NCBI RefSeq assembly: GCF_019331695.1
Contig: NZ_JAHBBI010000005.1
Coordinates: 148,268 to 212,267, forward strand
Source: Bifidobacterium pluvialisilvae
GTDB lineage: Bacteria > Actinomycetota > Actinomycetes > Actinomycetales > Bifidobacteriaceae
DNA length: 64,000 nucleotides
Direction of reading: 5' to 3'
The position numbers and the translations under genes were made by a program. Of the stretch, positions 54,001 through 62,571 are shown piece by piece. The notes under the pieces were generated by a model, which was given only the letters and a program-made list of their open reading frames with translations, ran no database searches and was not told the DNA's origin. Position 1 is the first letter of the stretch, and every line of letters starts with the position of its first letter.

Positions 54001-55059
54001 GACAGACGGATTGGATTCGCTCTGGGTGACAGACGGATTGGATTCGCTCAGGATGACGGAGCGGGCAGGTTCATTTTGGGTCACCGGGGAAGCCGGAGAG
54101 ATGTCGGTCTCTCCCCCAGTCACGCTGCACGTGGCAGCACCCTTGTCAGAGGGGGTCGAGGGGGTGATGTAGTACTCCCACTGCTTGGGGAGCCGGGATT
54201 CGGGGTGGGATCTGGCCCACAGGCGGCCGACGGTGTTCTGCACCAGGTAACGTACGATCCAGTCCGGGGTGAACAGCTGCGTGGCGGCCGGTATCTCCGC
54301 GGCCCCGGCCTTGTTGCGCTTCTTGAAACCGGCCATCACCTCGTCCTTGCGTTGGGAGATGTAGAACTGGTACAGCCAGCCGATGATCTCCACGTTGCCG
54401 TGCCGCTCGCCAGCCTCATCCACCGTGATGCAGTCCTCCGGAGTCATGGCCTCCAAGGCGCGGCGCAGCACCGAGCCCGACGCCAGCAGATCCGCCGGCA
54501 TGAGCAGCTCGTCCACGCCACGGTCGAGGTTCTCCTCGCCTTCGAACATGGAGGGAATCGCATCATGCCAATGCCGGCAATACGCCTGCAACAGCAGACC
54601 ATACGCCTCGCCCTGCGGGTCGTCGCTCGCACGCGTGCCGTCAATCAACGCCTCGACCGCACCTCGCACGCCGGCCGTGCGGTTCGCACGGTTCTCCTCG
54701 AACACGGCCGGATCATACACGCCGCGCAACGCCTCCGACAGCACCTGCGGCAGACCGTTCACATCGGCCACGTCCTCCGCCGACACCACATGCGAATCCG
54801 TATATCCCAGCACATCCATGTACCGCAGGGCGATGATGCGGTTGAACCACCGGTACGCATACCGTTCCGTCACGGCCGCAAAACCAGTGTCGCCACCGCC
54901 TTCTTCCCTGATGATCTCCTCCAAGCGGGCGACCACATCCGGCTGGTCCGCACGGGCCCGGGAGAAGGGTTCCAACGCCGCTCTCATGCGCACGGCAATC
55001 GACGTCATCAGCTCGGTGCGGGATTCGGCGGCGAACGCCTGGAGTCTGTTCGTATTCAC
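51091..55059 (-). CDS. pglX: BREX adenine-specific DNA methyltransferase PglX
   Basis: The 1322-residue enzyme marks host DNA at N6-adenine in a non-palindromic site, and it is needed for defence. Motif I is VCDPACGSGHMLTYAFDLL (near residue 378) and motif IV is VVANPPYMGNNNMG (near 580). The start is GTG 55059, which overlaps the brxC stop in GTGA. Residues ~606-953 are coded by AT-rich DNA and would hold the target-recognition part. Three low-complexity insertions come from palindromic repeats (see 52072, 53453, 53971). The C-terminal ~350 residues are GC-rich again. The enzyme looks intact. Confidence 0.94.
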   Translation of the reverse strand: MNTNRLQAFAAESRTELMTSIAVRMRAALEPFSRARADQPDVVARLEEIIREEGGGDTGFAAVTERYAYRWFNRIIALRYMDVLGYTDSHVVSAEDVADVNGLPQVLSEALRGVYDPAVFEENRANRTAGVRGAVEALIDGTRASDDPQGEAYGLLLQAYCRHWHDAIPSMFEGEENLDRGVDELLMPADLLASGSVLRRALEAMTPEDCITVDEAGERHGNVEIIGWLYQFYISQRKDEVMAGFKKRNKAGAAEIPAATQLFTPDWIVRYLVQNTVGRLWARSHPESRLPKQWEYYITPSTPSDKGAATCSVTGGETDISPASPVTQNEPARSVILSESNPSVTQSESNPSVILSERSESKDLPTITSPEDLTVCDPACGSGHMLTYAFDLLYDIYEEQGYSPNEIPVLILEHNLYGMEIDERAANLAEFALLMKARDRYRRFFRRNRGMRPHIRRIEKVSFTEDEVSELNRMYQVEFDPEIWNTYAQADITGSLIQPPADLANLAVSTKSAPSDEASLAPAGGSWPGEAGPEGGDAVSAQPMLLSSDTLIDHETLARKAKAVLIQTRYLACQYMAVVANPPYMGNNNMGPELKDYVNHNYKDGKADLMACFYYRYGSLTDSDGLFGTVIGDTWMFIKSFEAMRNDLIHRHTISSFVHIRDISNHPDIFGANAAFIVEARRASHKTRFIKLSQNGSSRKKAEFLQIMRGGNQEATFTVSQSDFTRIPGSPIVYWLSDAMRATFTKGKPLGNLAQLKHGMSTGNNNTLLRQWHEVSYKKFIRDCKSRDEASKATGWFPYNKGGEFRKWYGNQQFVIRYDSHGQTYMKSLSGFRHDGRDYYFRPSVSWSFVSSAAPAFRYYPSGFVFDVAGSSIFASENILRRILGIENSTILYTQLTAIAPTVNFQVGQIASLPIADELKDMDDEDDENVEFLISTSKSDWDSYETSWDFASLPIVGDGNSKAPHQSMLPTASPQGEARFDHSQSAALTAPASGGQGRSLAEIVAAYIDSCKTVAEEQRQHEIRNNELVADAYGVRDEVPCDVPLERVSLKRNPAFAYPKADPAERDQLMARYLVKELISYAVGCMFGRYSLDKPGLVLASQGQTLDDYLREVPDPRFMPDEDNVIPVTADEWFEDDIVSRFRRFLSVVYGEERLSENVAYIESMLGKTLRKYFVNDFYADHVKTYKSRPIYWMYSSRRDNKGSFKALVYLHRYTPQTTSNVLGYLRDYVAKLDAQSSRLLASDLASDVRAGERMRTAITECREYEDKILYPLATRNLDIDLDDGVLVNYLRLGDALRAIPALERKRKDVATWTWPHHGLNN
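52072..52173 (+). repeat. Dispersed palindromic repeat (copy d) inside pglX
   Basis: CTCCGCTGGCGGGGGC, then GTCAGC-GCA-GCTGAC and TGAGAGTGG, match the repeat family; a second partial copy (TTCCCCCTGAGGGGAA) follows. It adds about 40 residues (APHQSMLPTASPQGEA...) in frame between the specificity region and the C-terminal part. Confidence 0.72.
53453..53524 (-). repeat. Dispersed palindromic repeat (copy e) inside pglX
   Basis: GGCCCGGC-TTC-GCCGGGCC is followed by GCTCCCGCCAGCGGGAGC. Reverse orientation. It adds ~36 residues (SLAPAGGSWPGEAGPEGG) in frame, before the NPPY motif. Confidence 0.72.
53971..54163. repeat. Compound repeat insertion inside pglX before motif I
   Basis: Two repeat kinds are joined. 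53971-54062 has three reiterations of TCGCT-CAGGATGACA(G)-type units, translated as SVILSERSES and SVTQSESNP. 54081-54163 is a palindromic copy (CTCTCCCCCAGTCACGCTGC...GCAGCACCCTTG). Together they insert about 65 residues between EYYI and the methylase motif VCDPACGSG. Reading frame is kept throughout. Confidence 0.7.
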
Positions 55060-58000
55060 AGCAGGATCTTCTTTCCTTCGTTGATGGCCTGGATAAGGGT
55101 GCGTCGATAGGATTCGAGGAAGGCATCCACGTCATGCTCGTTCTCCAGCGCGGCCACCGGCTTGGGAACCGGAATGGTGGTGATGACCACGCTCTGGCGC
55201 ACGGCGGATGCCGCGGAATTTCCATCGTCGAGAACGGTTCTGGCGACGTGGCGACCGGGGCGTTGCGATTCCTCTGTCTCCTCGCCGGCATTCGGCCGCC
55301 CGGAATGGTCCGCCGAATCGGTGTCGGCCGTCTCGTCAGACGAGATCCCGTGGGATTCGGCTGCCGCCTCATTCCTGCGGGCAAGCGCCTCGTCCAGCTG
55401 CGTCATCAGCGTGGCGTACAGGCTCTGCTGCACATAATCCGCGTTCTGCCGGATGTCGGCGATGTACTTGGCGCCTCCCGCCTTCCCGGCGAACTCATCC
55501 AGCTTCCGGTCCACCGACCGTCGCATCGGCTCGTCCACGCTCGCGTACGAATCGGACTGCGTGACGCTCTCACGCACCGATTCGATGACGGCGAGCGCCT
55601 GCGAGCGCTCCTGCTCGACCAGCCGGGCCAATGCGGCGCGTAGTTCGTCCACCATGGTCCTGAGCTGGTTGATGCGGTTGCCCTGATGAAGGTCCGGGTC
55701 GTTCGCCAACGCCAGTGCGTCGTCGCGTTTCCGCTGGAGTTCCGCCGACGCGAGCGTGAAGTTCGATTCGTTGTCATGCAGGTATGCCATGCAGTCGTTC
55801 AGCACGGATTTCTGCGCGCCGTTGAGTATCTGCCGGATCGGCGAGATGATGTCGTCCTTGTCGTCGAGCAGTTGCTCGTCACCGTCGTCCTCATCGTCGG
55901 TGACGAACGATTCGAGCATCCACGGGTCGCCGTGCGCCACCACCCGGTTCAGGCGCGCGATGACGTCATCCAACCGTGCGGTGAAGGCGAACCGGCTGTT
56001 GACGTCGCGCAGGTGCCGCAGGTCGACGGCTTCGTCGCCGAGCGCGTCGCGTACCGTCGATGCCAGGGCCGGCGGGTCGGACGGCAGGCCGGATTCCGGA
56101 GCGTCGAAGTAGTCGCTGTAGAATCGGCGCAGACGGCGCACCTTGGTCGCATCGTACTGTTTGGGCACCTCCACGACGATGGAGCTCTGCTTTTTCGTGC
56201 TGGTGATCGCGGCGACGGCTTCGGTGCGTTCCACCTTGCGGCTGTCGATCATGAGATTGATCTGGTCCATGCCATACAGGTGCAGCAGGCAGGCCAATAC
56301 CGCGGCGTAGGGCCAGCCGTACGGCGGCTCGCTGTAATGCGCGATGACGGCGTGCACCGTGGGCTTGATGGTCTTCGACCGCAGGATGAACGAGAGCACG
56401 TCCTGTGCCGGGGCATCGATCTTGGACCGGGCATCCGAGGTTCCGGGCAACGTCGCCCCATCCGGAATCTCGGCGTCGCTGAGCACCTTCGCCAGACCTT
56501 TTTCGTCGTAGCGGACGCCGGCGAGCATGGTGAGATTGGGATAGTATTTGCCGACCATCAGACCCATCGCCTCGGCGATGCGACCCTCCGCAGTGGTGGA
56601 CTTCAGATCAAGCGGCAGGCCGTTGTACGCGAACACGGCGTTCATGATCGATTCGCGAAGGGCGCCGTTCAACATGCGCCTCATCATCGACAACACCGTG
56701 TTCTTTTCTCCGATGATGCGCATCCGCTGCTTGGAGGTCTCCTGGTTGCGCAGGTTCAGCTTCACGTACTTCGAGGTCTTCAAATACATGACGGCATCGT
56801 TGGTGAACGTCTTCTCATCGGGCAGGATGATGCGCACCACATTACGTTCGCCGGCGCTCTGCATGATCTTGGCGTCCACATCCGTATCGTCCAACGGCGT
56901 CACCAGATGCAGTACCGTCGCATGCGTCTGGCCTATGGTCGACCCGTCGACGGTCAGGCCGTAGCGGAACGGCGCCTTCTGCGGCCCATACTCGATGCGA
57001 TGCGTGCCGCCGCCGAGAATGTCCACGCCGAGGATCTCGCCGATGAACAAGCGGATGTCGCCGTCGTTGACGTCGACGTTCTTGATCTCCTTTTCGATCT
57101 CCTGCTCGTCGTTGGTCAGGTATTCGTAGAACTCGCCGTTGCGATGCACGTAGTTGCCGGACTCCAGCACATCGAGCACGCGGCGGATGCGGTTCTCGAA
57201 CTCGGGGATGTTCTCGTCGAATCGTTCCAGCACGAGCACGCGCAGGTTGCGCACCGTGGCCTTGAACCCCTGCACGTGCTTCACCATGAGCAGTGCCTTG
57301 AGCAGGGCGAGGGCGAGCGGCTTGTCGTCGTTGTCGGGCAGTTGGCTGTTCGCCTCGTTGATGCGGTAGTTGGCCGAGGTCTGCAACGTGCCGGCGATGC
57401 CGTCGTAGAACCTGCTGAACGGGATGATGCTGCCGAATGGCAGGTTGCGGCAGGCCATGAGCGCGATGCTCACGGTGCTGAGCATCGAACGCTCGCCCAC
57501 GGACCGGTGCGCGCCCTCGAAGAAGCCGGCGTCCGACATGCCACGCATGGCGTTGTGGAACAGGCCGAACTCGTAGTTCATGAACGGGTACGAGTCCACG
57601 AAGTCGTCTTCGGAACCGAACTTGTTCGTACGGAACTGCTGGGCTCCGCCCTCGCCCTGGAAGTCGAACAACGTGCCGAGATTGCCCTGCTGGCGCGCGA
57701 ACAACCGCTCGATCATCGGCCGCGCCTCATCGGTCTTGACGAGCAGACGCTTCTGGATCACCTCGATGGCGTCGGTGCTGTCGAGACGCATGTTGATGTC
57801 GAACCTGCCCTTGATCTTCGTCAGGTCGATGCCCTGGTTCACGGTACGGCCCTCGATCACCTTGTCAAGGTCCTCCTGCGAGGTGACGAACACCCATGCG
57901 CGGCCGTTCGTGCGGGAGAACAGCTCCTCGGTCACGGTCTGCAGGTTGAGCATTTGTTCCGGTTTGCCGCCGACGAACTGGCCGACCTCGTCCACGAGGA

Positions 58001-58817
58001 ACAGGATGCGATGGCCCGGCTCCTGCGCGTCCAGCCAGGCGTTCACGTCGTCGGCGAAGTCGGCGATGGTGGGCCTGTACTGCGCCTGATAGTCGGCGAT
58101 GATCAGACGGTCGTCACGCACCGGCTTGCCGGTGGCCTCGGTGAACGCCTCGCTGATCTCCTCCTCCCAGAACTGGGATTCGGCACGGCCTTGCTCCCAC
58201 GGCTTGCCGACCTTCTGCTCGAACAGCTTTTTGAACGCTTCCAGCTTGCCGTTGTTGTCGAGGTCATGCTCGAATTTGGCGATGTACCGGTTCGCGCCGA
58301 AGTAGCCGCGCGACTCGTTGAACACGCGGACGAACGCGTCGGTCAATGCGTTCGGATTGTTGTTCTGCGCCTTGCTGTCGATGTTGAACAGCAGCGAGGT
58401 GGCGGGAATCTCCAGGTTCCGGCGCAGCAGCGCCTCAAGCGTGTTGTTGCCCGCGTCGGCCGCCTTGCGCATGAGCGTATGCACGGCCTGATCGCGTGGC
58501 ACCATGGTGGCGGCGTCGGAGAACGCGTCGGGCACATCGCCGAGCACATGGGAGAGAATCTTCAACAGGTGGGATTTACCCGAGCCGAAGTATCCGGAGA
58601 TCCACACGCCGTTCGTGTGGTGCGCGCCCGGCTCGTTGTATTCGTCCAACAGCATCTCCATGCTGTTCTGAATCTCGTTGGTCAGCACGTATTCGTCGAT
58701 CTCGTCCCTGAGGTTCTTGTCGTCGCTGGCCTTGACCACGCCGTCGATGCGTTGGTCGATGTTCTTGACGAACATGCTCCGCAACGTCATCATGCCGGCT
58801 TCCGATTCACTCCCCAT
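55056..58817 (-). CDS. brxC: BREX P-loop ATPase BrxC
   Basis: The 1253-residue protein has Walker A GYFGSGKSHLLKILSHVLG (near residue 75) and a Walker B-like site ILFLVDEVGQFVG (near 270). The long C-terminal part is mainly helical and charged, with a region ~880-1190 rich in Asp/Glu and coiled stretches. BrxC is needed for BREX defence and probably couples ATP to complex assembly. AAAGGAGCGAAC precedes ATG 58817. The stop overlaps the pglX start in GTGA. Length fits known BrxC. Confidence 0.94.
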   Translation of the reverse strand: MGSESEAGMMTLRSMFVKNIDQRIDGVVKASDDKNLRDEIDEYVLTNEIQNSMEMLLDEYNEPGAHHTNGVWISGYFGSGKSHLLKILSHVLGDVPDAFSDAATMVPRDQAVHTLMRKAADAGNNTLEALLRRNLEIPATSLLFNIDSKAQNNNPNALTDAFVRVFNESRGYFGANRYIAKFEHDLDNNGKLEAFKKLFEQKVGKPWEQGRAESQFWEEEISEAFTEATGKPVRDDRLIIADYQAQYRPTIADFADDVNAWLDAQEPGHRILFLVDEVGQFVGGKPEQMLNLQTVTEELFSRTNGRAWVFVTSQEDLDKVIEGRTVNQGIDLTKIKGRFDINMRLDSTDAIEVIQKRLLVKTDEARPMIERLFARQQGNLGTLFDFQGEGGAQQFRTNKFGSEDDFVDSYPFMNYEFGLFHNAMRGMSDAGFFEGAHRSVGERSMLSTVSIALMACRNLPFGSIIPFSRFYDGIAGTLQTSANYRINEANSQLPDNDDKPLALALLKALLMVKHVQGFKATVRNLRVLVLERFDENIPEFENRIRRVLDVLESGNYVHRNGEFYEYLTNDEQEIEKEIKNVDVNDGDIRLFIGEILGVDILGGGTHRIEYGPQKAPFRYGLTVDGSTIGQTHATVLHLVTPLDDTDVDAKIMQSAGERNVVRIILPDEKTFTNDAVMYLKTSKYVKLNLRNQETSKQRMRIIGEKNTVLSMMRRMLNGALRESIMNAVFAYNGLPLDLKSTTAEGRIAEAMGLMVGKYYPNLTMLAGVRYDEKGLAKVLSDAEIPDGATLPGTSDARSKIDAPAQDVLSFILRSKTIKPTVHAVIAHYSEPPYGWPYAAVLACLLHLYGMDQINLMIDSRKVERTEAVAAITSTKKQSSIVVEVPKQYDATKVRRLRRFYSDYFDAPESGLPSDPPALASTVRDALGDEAVDLRHLRDVNSRFAFTARLDDVIARLNRVVAHGDPWMLESFVTDDEDDGDEQLLDDKDDIISPIRQILNGAQKSVLNDCMAYLHDNESNFTLASAELQRKRDDALALANDPDLHQGNRINQLRTMVDELRAALARLVEQERSQALAVIESVRESVTQSDSYASVDEPMRRSVDRKLDEFAGKAGGAKYIADIRQNADYVQQSLYATLMTQLDEALARRNEAAAESHGISSDETADTDSADHSGRPNAGEETEESQRPGRHVARTVLDDGNSAASAVRQSVVITTIPVPKPVAALENEHDVDAFLESYRRTLIQAINEGKKILL

Positions 58818-58905
58818 GTTCGCTCCTTTGCCTGTATTCCTCTGATCCGTAAGCCTGTTTCATATATGCTCGACTTGCATTCGCATTGTCGGCCTGCCGT
58901 GCCGA

Positions 58906-59607
58906 TCACTGCCCGCCAAGCGGGTCCTCCATACCGTTGAGGCTGAACGACCGGTAGTAGTTGTCCGCTCCGAGACGGTCGAACAGGCGCATCGTGGAGA
59001 CCATGCTCGCAGTCTTCGCATATGTGCCGGGAAAGAACAGCACCACGGGACGCGACTGCTCGAACACCAACTGGATGCGTTCCATCAGCGTATGCGTGCG
59101 GATGTACGGATACACCCTGCCCACCCCGGTGATGAACACGATGTCGGCCTGATGCCGCTCACGCGCCTCACGGTATCGTTCGGCGATGGCATTCATCAGA
59201 TCGTCCTTGTCGGGGCTGAGCTTGTCGACCAATGACTGGAGGAACATGTCGCCCACTTCCCCATCCGGGGACGCGCGGTGCAGACGCGGCTCCTTCTTCA
59301 GCACACGGTCGAAGATGCGGCTGTCCCTGAGCACCCCGATCGCCGTGTCGTAGAGGTCGATGACCAGCACACCCGGAGCGATGTCACCGGGGTCCGGCGT
59401 CATGCCCTGCAGACGATTCGTCAACTGCGCGATGCGCCGACCCACCTCAAGCTCCCTGTCGGGCGGATACGCATAGATGTAGTTCGCCGGTTCACCCGCG
59501 GTGTCGCTACCGTCGCGGAACGACCGCTTGCGCATGATGGCGAACAGGCTGTCGAATTCATGTTCGATGTCGCGCGGATCGCGCTGCACCGTGTTGGAAA
59601 CCGCCAT
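58906..59607 (-). CDS. brxB: BREX protein BrxB (DUF1788)
   Basis: The 233-residue protein is of the DUF1788/BrxB type: DIEHEFDSLFAIMRK, PPDRELEVGRRIAQL, DIVFITGVGRVYPYIRTH and VVLFFPGTYAKTA. It has no catalytic motif of known kind and is essential for BREX in studied systems. ATG 59607 follows GAGGAGCGTACACGT; longer frames upstream belong to the brxA shadow. It sits 88 bases before brxC. Confidence 0.93.
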   Translation of the reverse strand: MAVSNTVQRDPRDIEHEFDSLFAIMRKRSFRDGSDTAGEPANYIYAYPPDRELEVGRRIAQLTNRLQGMTPDPGDIAPGVLVIDLYDTAIGVLRDSRIFDRVLKKEPRLHRASPDGEVGDMFLQSLVDKLSPDKDDLMNAIAERYREARERHQADIVFITGVGRVYPYIRTHTLMERIQLVFEQSRPVVLFFPGTYAKTASMVSTMRLFDRLGADNYYRSFSLNGMEDPLGGQ

Positions 59608-59624
59608 ACGTGTACGCTCCTCCC

Positions 59625-60227
59625 CTACAATCCGGGCTCGCCCATCGGAAAGAATCCGAACGATTCCGGCCTGTCTCCCAGCATATCGACAATCTCGGGA
59701 CTCAGCAGGGAAGGCACGACAAGATTCCCCCGCTGTTCCAGAAGACCGGCCTCGAACATGGCGCGGAACACGTTCTGCCGCAGCTTCTTCGCCGTGGACT
59801 CGCTGAGTTCCTCCAGCTCCGGATGCCACATGGCCTTCTTCAGCACAAAACGGTCATAATCCGCGTAGGTCACGGTCGGGGTTCCCATCAGATAATGATC
59901 CCTCAGCACTTCGTTGGCGAACTCCCCTACCAGCGTGTAGTGCCGGCACATCGCCACCCACATGAGTGCGGCACGATCATCCGCCGCAGTCCCCTCATCG
60001 GCAAGATAACGCAGCTCTTCCCCCGCGAGCGCGCCGAGCCGCTTGACCGTCTCGCTGGCGATGCGTTTGCCAGCGGCAAACGTGCGTACGCCAAGCATAT
60101 TCTCATCCGTCACGATTCGTCGAGCAGCCGTCCAATCCTTCTGATCCAGGAACACACGCGCCACGATGACGCCCTGTGAAGCCAGCAGACCGCCGACCGT
60201 AAACGACAACCGATATCGTTCCGCCAT
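59625..60227 (-). CDS. brxA: BREX protein BrxA (DUF1819)
   Basis: The 200-residue protein has the BrxA/DUF1819 pattern: RYRLSFTVGGLLASQGVIVA, NMLGVRTFAAGKRIASETVKR, ALMWVAMCRHYTLVGEFA and FGFFPMGEPGL. BrxA binds DNA in the E. coli-like system and resembles the antitermination protein NusB in fold. ATG 60227 has GGAAGGAGCG six to seven bases upstream; GTG 60233 is possible. It is the first gene of the BREX operon, with an inverted repeat upstream. Confidence 0.94.
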   Translation of the reverse strand: MAERYRLSFTVGGLLASQGVIVARVFLDQKDWTAARRIVTDENMLGVRTFAAGKRIASETVKRLGALAGEELRYLADEGTAADDRAALMWVAMCRHYTLVGEFANEVLRDHYLMGTPTVTYADYDRFVLKKAMWHPELEELSESTAKKLRQNVFRAMFEAGLLEQRGNLVVPSLLSPEIVDMLGDRPESFGFFPMGEPGL

Positions 60228-60313
60228 CGGCACGCTCCTTCCTGTTTCACGCGAATATTTCAGCTTACACCATGACGACGGCTCTTATCCTCGTCACTCA
60301 CCGACATCAACAC

Positions 60314-60380
60314 GGTCATTCATTGATGCCGCCCGCCCACACCGTCTCCACTGGCGTTCCCGGCAATCCGGTGAATGACC
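60314..60380. promoter_or_regulatory. Spaced inverted repeat between brxA and SWIM gene
   Basis: GGTCATTCA (60314-60322) and TGAATGACC (60372-60380) are exact complements, 58 bases apart in start position, in the ~180-bp divergent control region. It suits a regulator bound as two dimers, or looping, for BREX and the SWIM gene. Confidence 0.45.
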
Positions 60381-60408
60381 ATCATACCGTCCCAGTACAC
60401 TCGAATTC

Positions 60409-62511
60409 ATGGACACCCCTCCGAAACCACTGCTGCATGAATTCGAGACCATGTTCGACGACGTCCCGCAGATACTGGATCGCGCCCTCGACTATTGGGA
60501 GGATGGCCGCGTGGGCACGGTGGAGGAGATCGCGCCCGCATTGTTCCATACGGTCGTTGCCGGCAGCAACGCCGTCTCCTATGACGTGGATATCCGTCTC
60601 GACGCCGGCGGTCGTAACGGTCGCGGCAATCAGACCGACGACCAGACCGATGAGGACGATGATACGACCTTACGCACCATCATGCCGCATGTGATGTCCA
60701 CGGCCTGCACATGCCCATACCATACAACCCCATACTGCAAGCATGTGGGCGCCGTACTGTATTCATTACGGGCCCGATTCGAGGACAGGCCAGCGGATCC
60801 GTCATCGCATGACGACCCCTCCGCATGCGATCCCAAGACCATGGTGCCGAAGCATGTCCTCGACGGCATACTCAAACGCATCGACGAACAGGCGCGTGAA
60901 TCGGACGGCCGTCACATACTGTTCTTCTGGTCGACCGCGTGTCTGCGCTATGCCGAACAGCTCCGCGCCGACGAGGAGACGCCCCTCATCCCCGCCAAGG
61001 AGGCCGGCCGCATGATTCTCGGACCCATGGATGCGTATCATCGCCGACTCGGCCGAAACGACGACGGCCGTGACGATTCCGACGACGAGGACCTCGGCGA
61101 CGAGTACGGACTGCCGCCGATGAGCATATACAGTGAGACACACCGGCATGGCATGTATGATGAGGCGCTGTCCGGCCTGCATATCGTGGCAGACAACGCG
61201 CTGCATTCCACGGATTATGCGAACGCATGCCTGAATCTCGCCATCTGCATGGGGGCGCTGGCCGCGTTCACGAATTCCGTGGACGACGACCGTCATGAAC
61301 TGTCCAATGAGAACGACCAGCTCGTCAACCGGATCCGCTGCTATATGGAGAACGTGGCCGCGTACGCCGACTCCCCGACCGCGAGCATCGCGCTCGGAGA
61401 AATAGCCAAAGCCGCCTATGAGCCGGAAATCCAGTTCTACGACCCGTCGAACGCCGCCATGCTGTTGGCGGGCTCACTGGCCTTCGCCCGATACGAGGAC
61501 AAGGCGGTGTGGGCGTACGACGTGATCGACACGGCGATCGAAAGGCTCGGCCCCGCCCATGACGGCGAGCTCCCCCACGACGTACTCGTCACGCCACGAC
61601 ATATATTGCATAAGTACGTGCTGATGGTGGCCTATGACCTGCGCCGGCTGACCGATGACGAAGCCGGCTGCCAGGAGCTGTGGGACGCCCATCCCACGTG
61701 CGCTCCCCTGCTGCTGATGCATGCGATCGTGCTGATGCGCCGGCAACGGTTCCATGAAGCCTACCGTCTCGTCGACGATTATCTCGGCCAATGCGCAAGC
61801 CAGCCGGAAGCCGACAGGCAGATCGTATACAACGGTCTGCTGCAGGGGCTGCTGCCCCACGGATGGCATTCCCTGCTGGAAGCCTGCGCGGAAGGCATGA
61901 ACGACGCGGACCGTCTGGCGGACGTCTACCGTTTCGTCATCATCAACGGCAATGACAGAGCGGACATCGGATATGTCTCAAGACTGCGCCGTCTGATGAC
62001 CATGAACGGCGTCTCCGACGCGGCATGGCATGATGAGGCAAAGGCCCTGGCGCGAAAATGTTCGAGGAACATCGCCGACCGCATTCGCACACAGCCTGAA
62101 ATCCCTGCGGATGCGGTCGGCCCGGAACGGCGCAGCAGCTGGCGTAATCCCGCATACGAGAAGCTCATCGTCGATGAACGGCTGTCCGACGCGGCGCTCA
62201 CCTACTGCACGACCATCCACTATCCCCCGATGCCATTGCTGAAGACGCTGGCAATCGGCCATCCGGACGAGGCACGGCAGATCATCTACGATGCGCTGCC
62301 GGAAGGGGCGCTGGATGCGCGAACGTTCATCACACGGACCGGCCGTCGCGGCATGAACGCGCATCGCGCCACCTACCGGCAGGTGGCGAAGCAGCTGCGT
62401 CGATACGCCGAAGTGTTCGGAGAGGATGAGATGCGCGAACTTGCGAGGCGCATCGTCGGACAGTATCCGAACCGCAAGGCGTTGCGTGAGGAAATCGCCT
62501 TCGCACTGTAG
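60409..62511 (+). CDS. SWIM zinc-finger protein
   Basis: The 700-residue protein has a SWIM finger early: the pattern CxC...CxH in STACTCPYHTTPYCKHVGAVLYSL, residues ~99-111. The rest is mainly helical, with repeating aromatic/Leu helices that look like TPR- or HEAT-like units (for example ALMLLMHAIVLMRR-type stretches). SWIM domains bind DNA or proteins. ATG 60409 is used, as the frame starts MDTPPKPLLHEF; no strong ribosome site is seen. It is divergent from brxA, but whether it belongs to BREX is unknown; the same kind of gene is common alone in actinobacteria. Confidence 0.78.
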   Translation: MDTPPKPLLHEFETMFDDVPQILDRALDYWEDGRVGTVEEIAPALFHTVVAGSNAVSYDVDIRLDAGGRNGRGNQTDDQTDEDDDTTLRTIMPHVMSTACTCPYHTTPYCKHVGAVLYSLRARFEDRPADPSSHDDPSACDPKTMVPKHVLDGILKRIDEQARESDGRHILFFWSTACLRYAEQLRADEETPLIPAKEAGRMILGPMDAYHRRLGRNDDGRDDSDDEDLGDEYGLPPMSIYSETHRHGMYDEALSGLHIVADNALHSTDYANACLNLAICMGALAAFTNSVDDDRHELSNENDQLVNRIRCYMENVAAYADSPTASIALGEIAKAAYEPEIQFYDPSNAAMLLAGSLAFARYEDKAVWAYDVIDTAIERLGPAHDGELPHDVLVTPRHILHKYVLMVAYDLRRLTDDEAGCQELWDAHPTCAPLLLMHAIVLMRRQRFHEAYRLVDDYLGQCASQPEADRQIVYNGLLQGLLPHGWHSLLEACAEGMNDADRLADVYRFVIINGNDRADIGYVSRLRRLMTMNGVSDAAWHDEAKALARKCSRNIADRIRTQPEIPADAVGPERRSSWRNPAYEKLIVDERLSDAALTYCTTIHYPPMPLLKTLAIGHPDEARQIIYDALPEGALDARTFITRTGRRGMNAHRATYRQVAKQLRRYAEVFGEDEMRELARRIVGQYPNRKALREEIAFAL

Positions 62512-62571
62512 GACCGTCGGCATCGTCGTGACCGCCTTCCGCATGGTCGCAAGGCGGTCACATAGGTGCGG

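Noticed and set aside
55686..58940. 1084-residue plus-strand frame
   Set aside because: It is the mirror of brxC and shows Arg/Val/His-rich antisense composition, without any domain.
42916..60227. Phase-variable pglX by an adjacent recombinase
   Set aside because: No recombinase or second silent pglX copy is visible in the window. Only the mosaic composition is supported.
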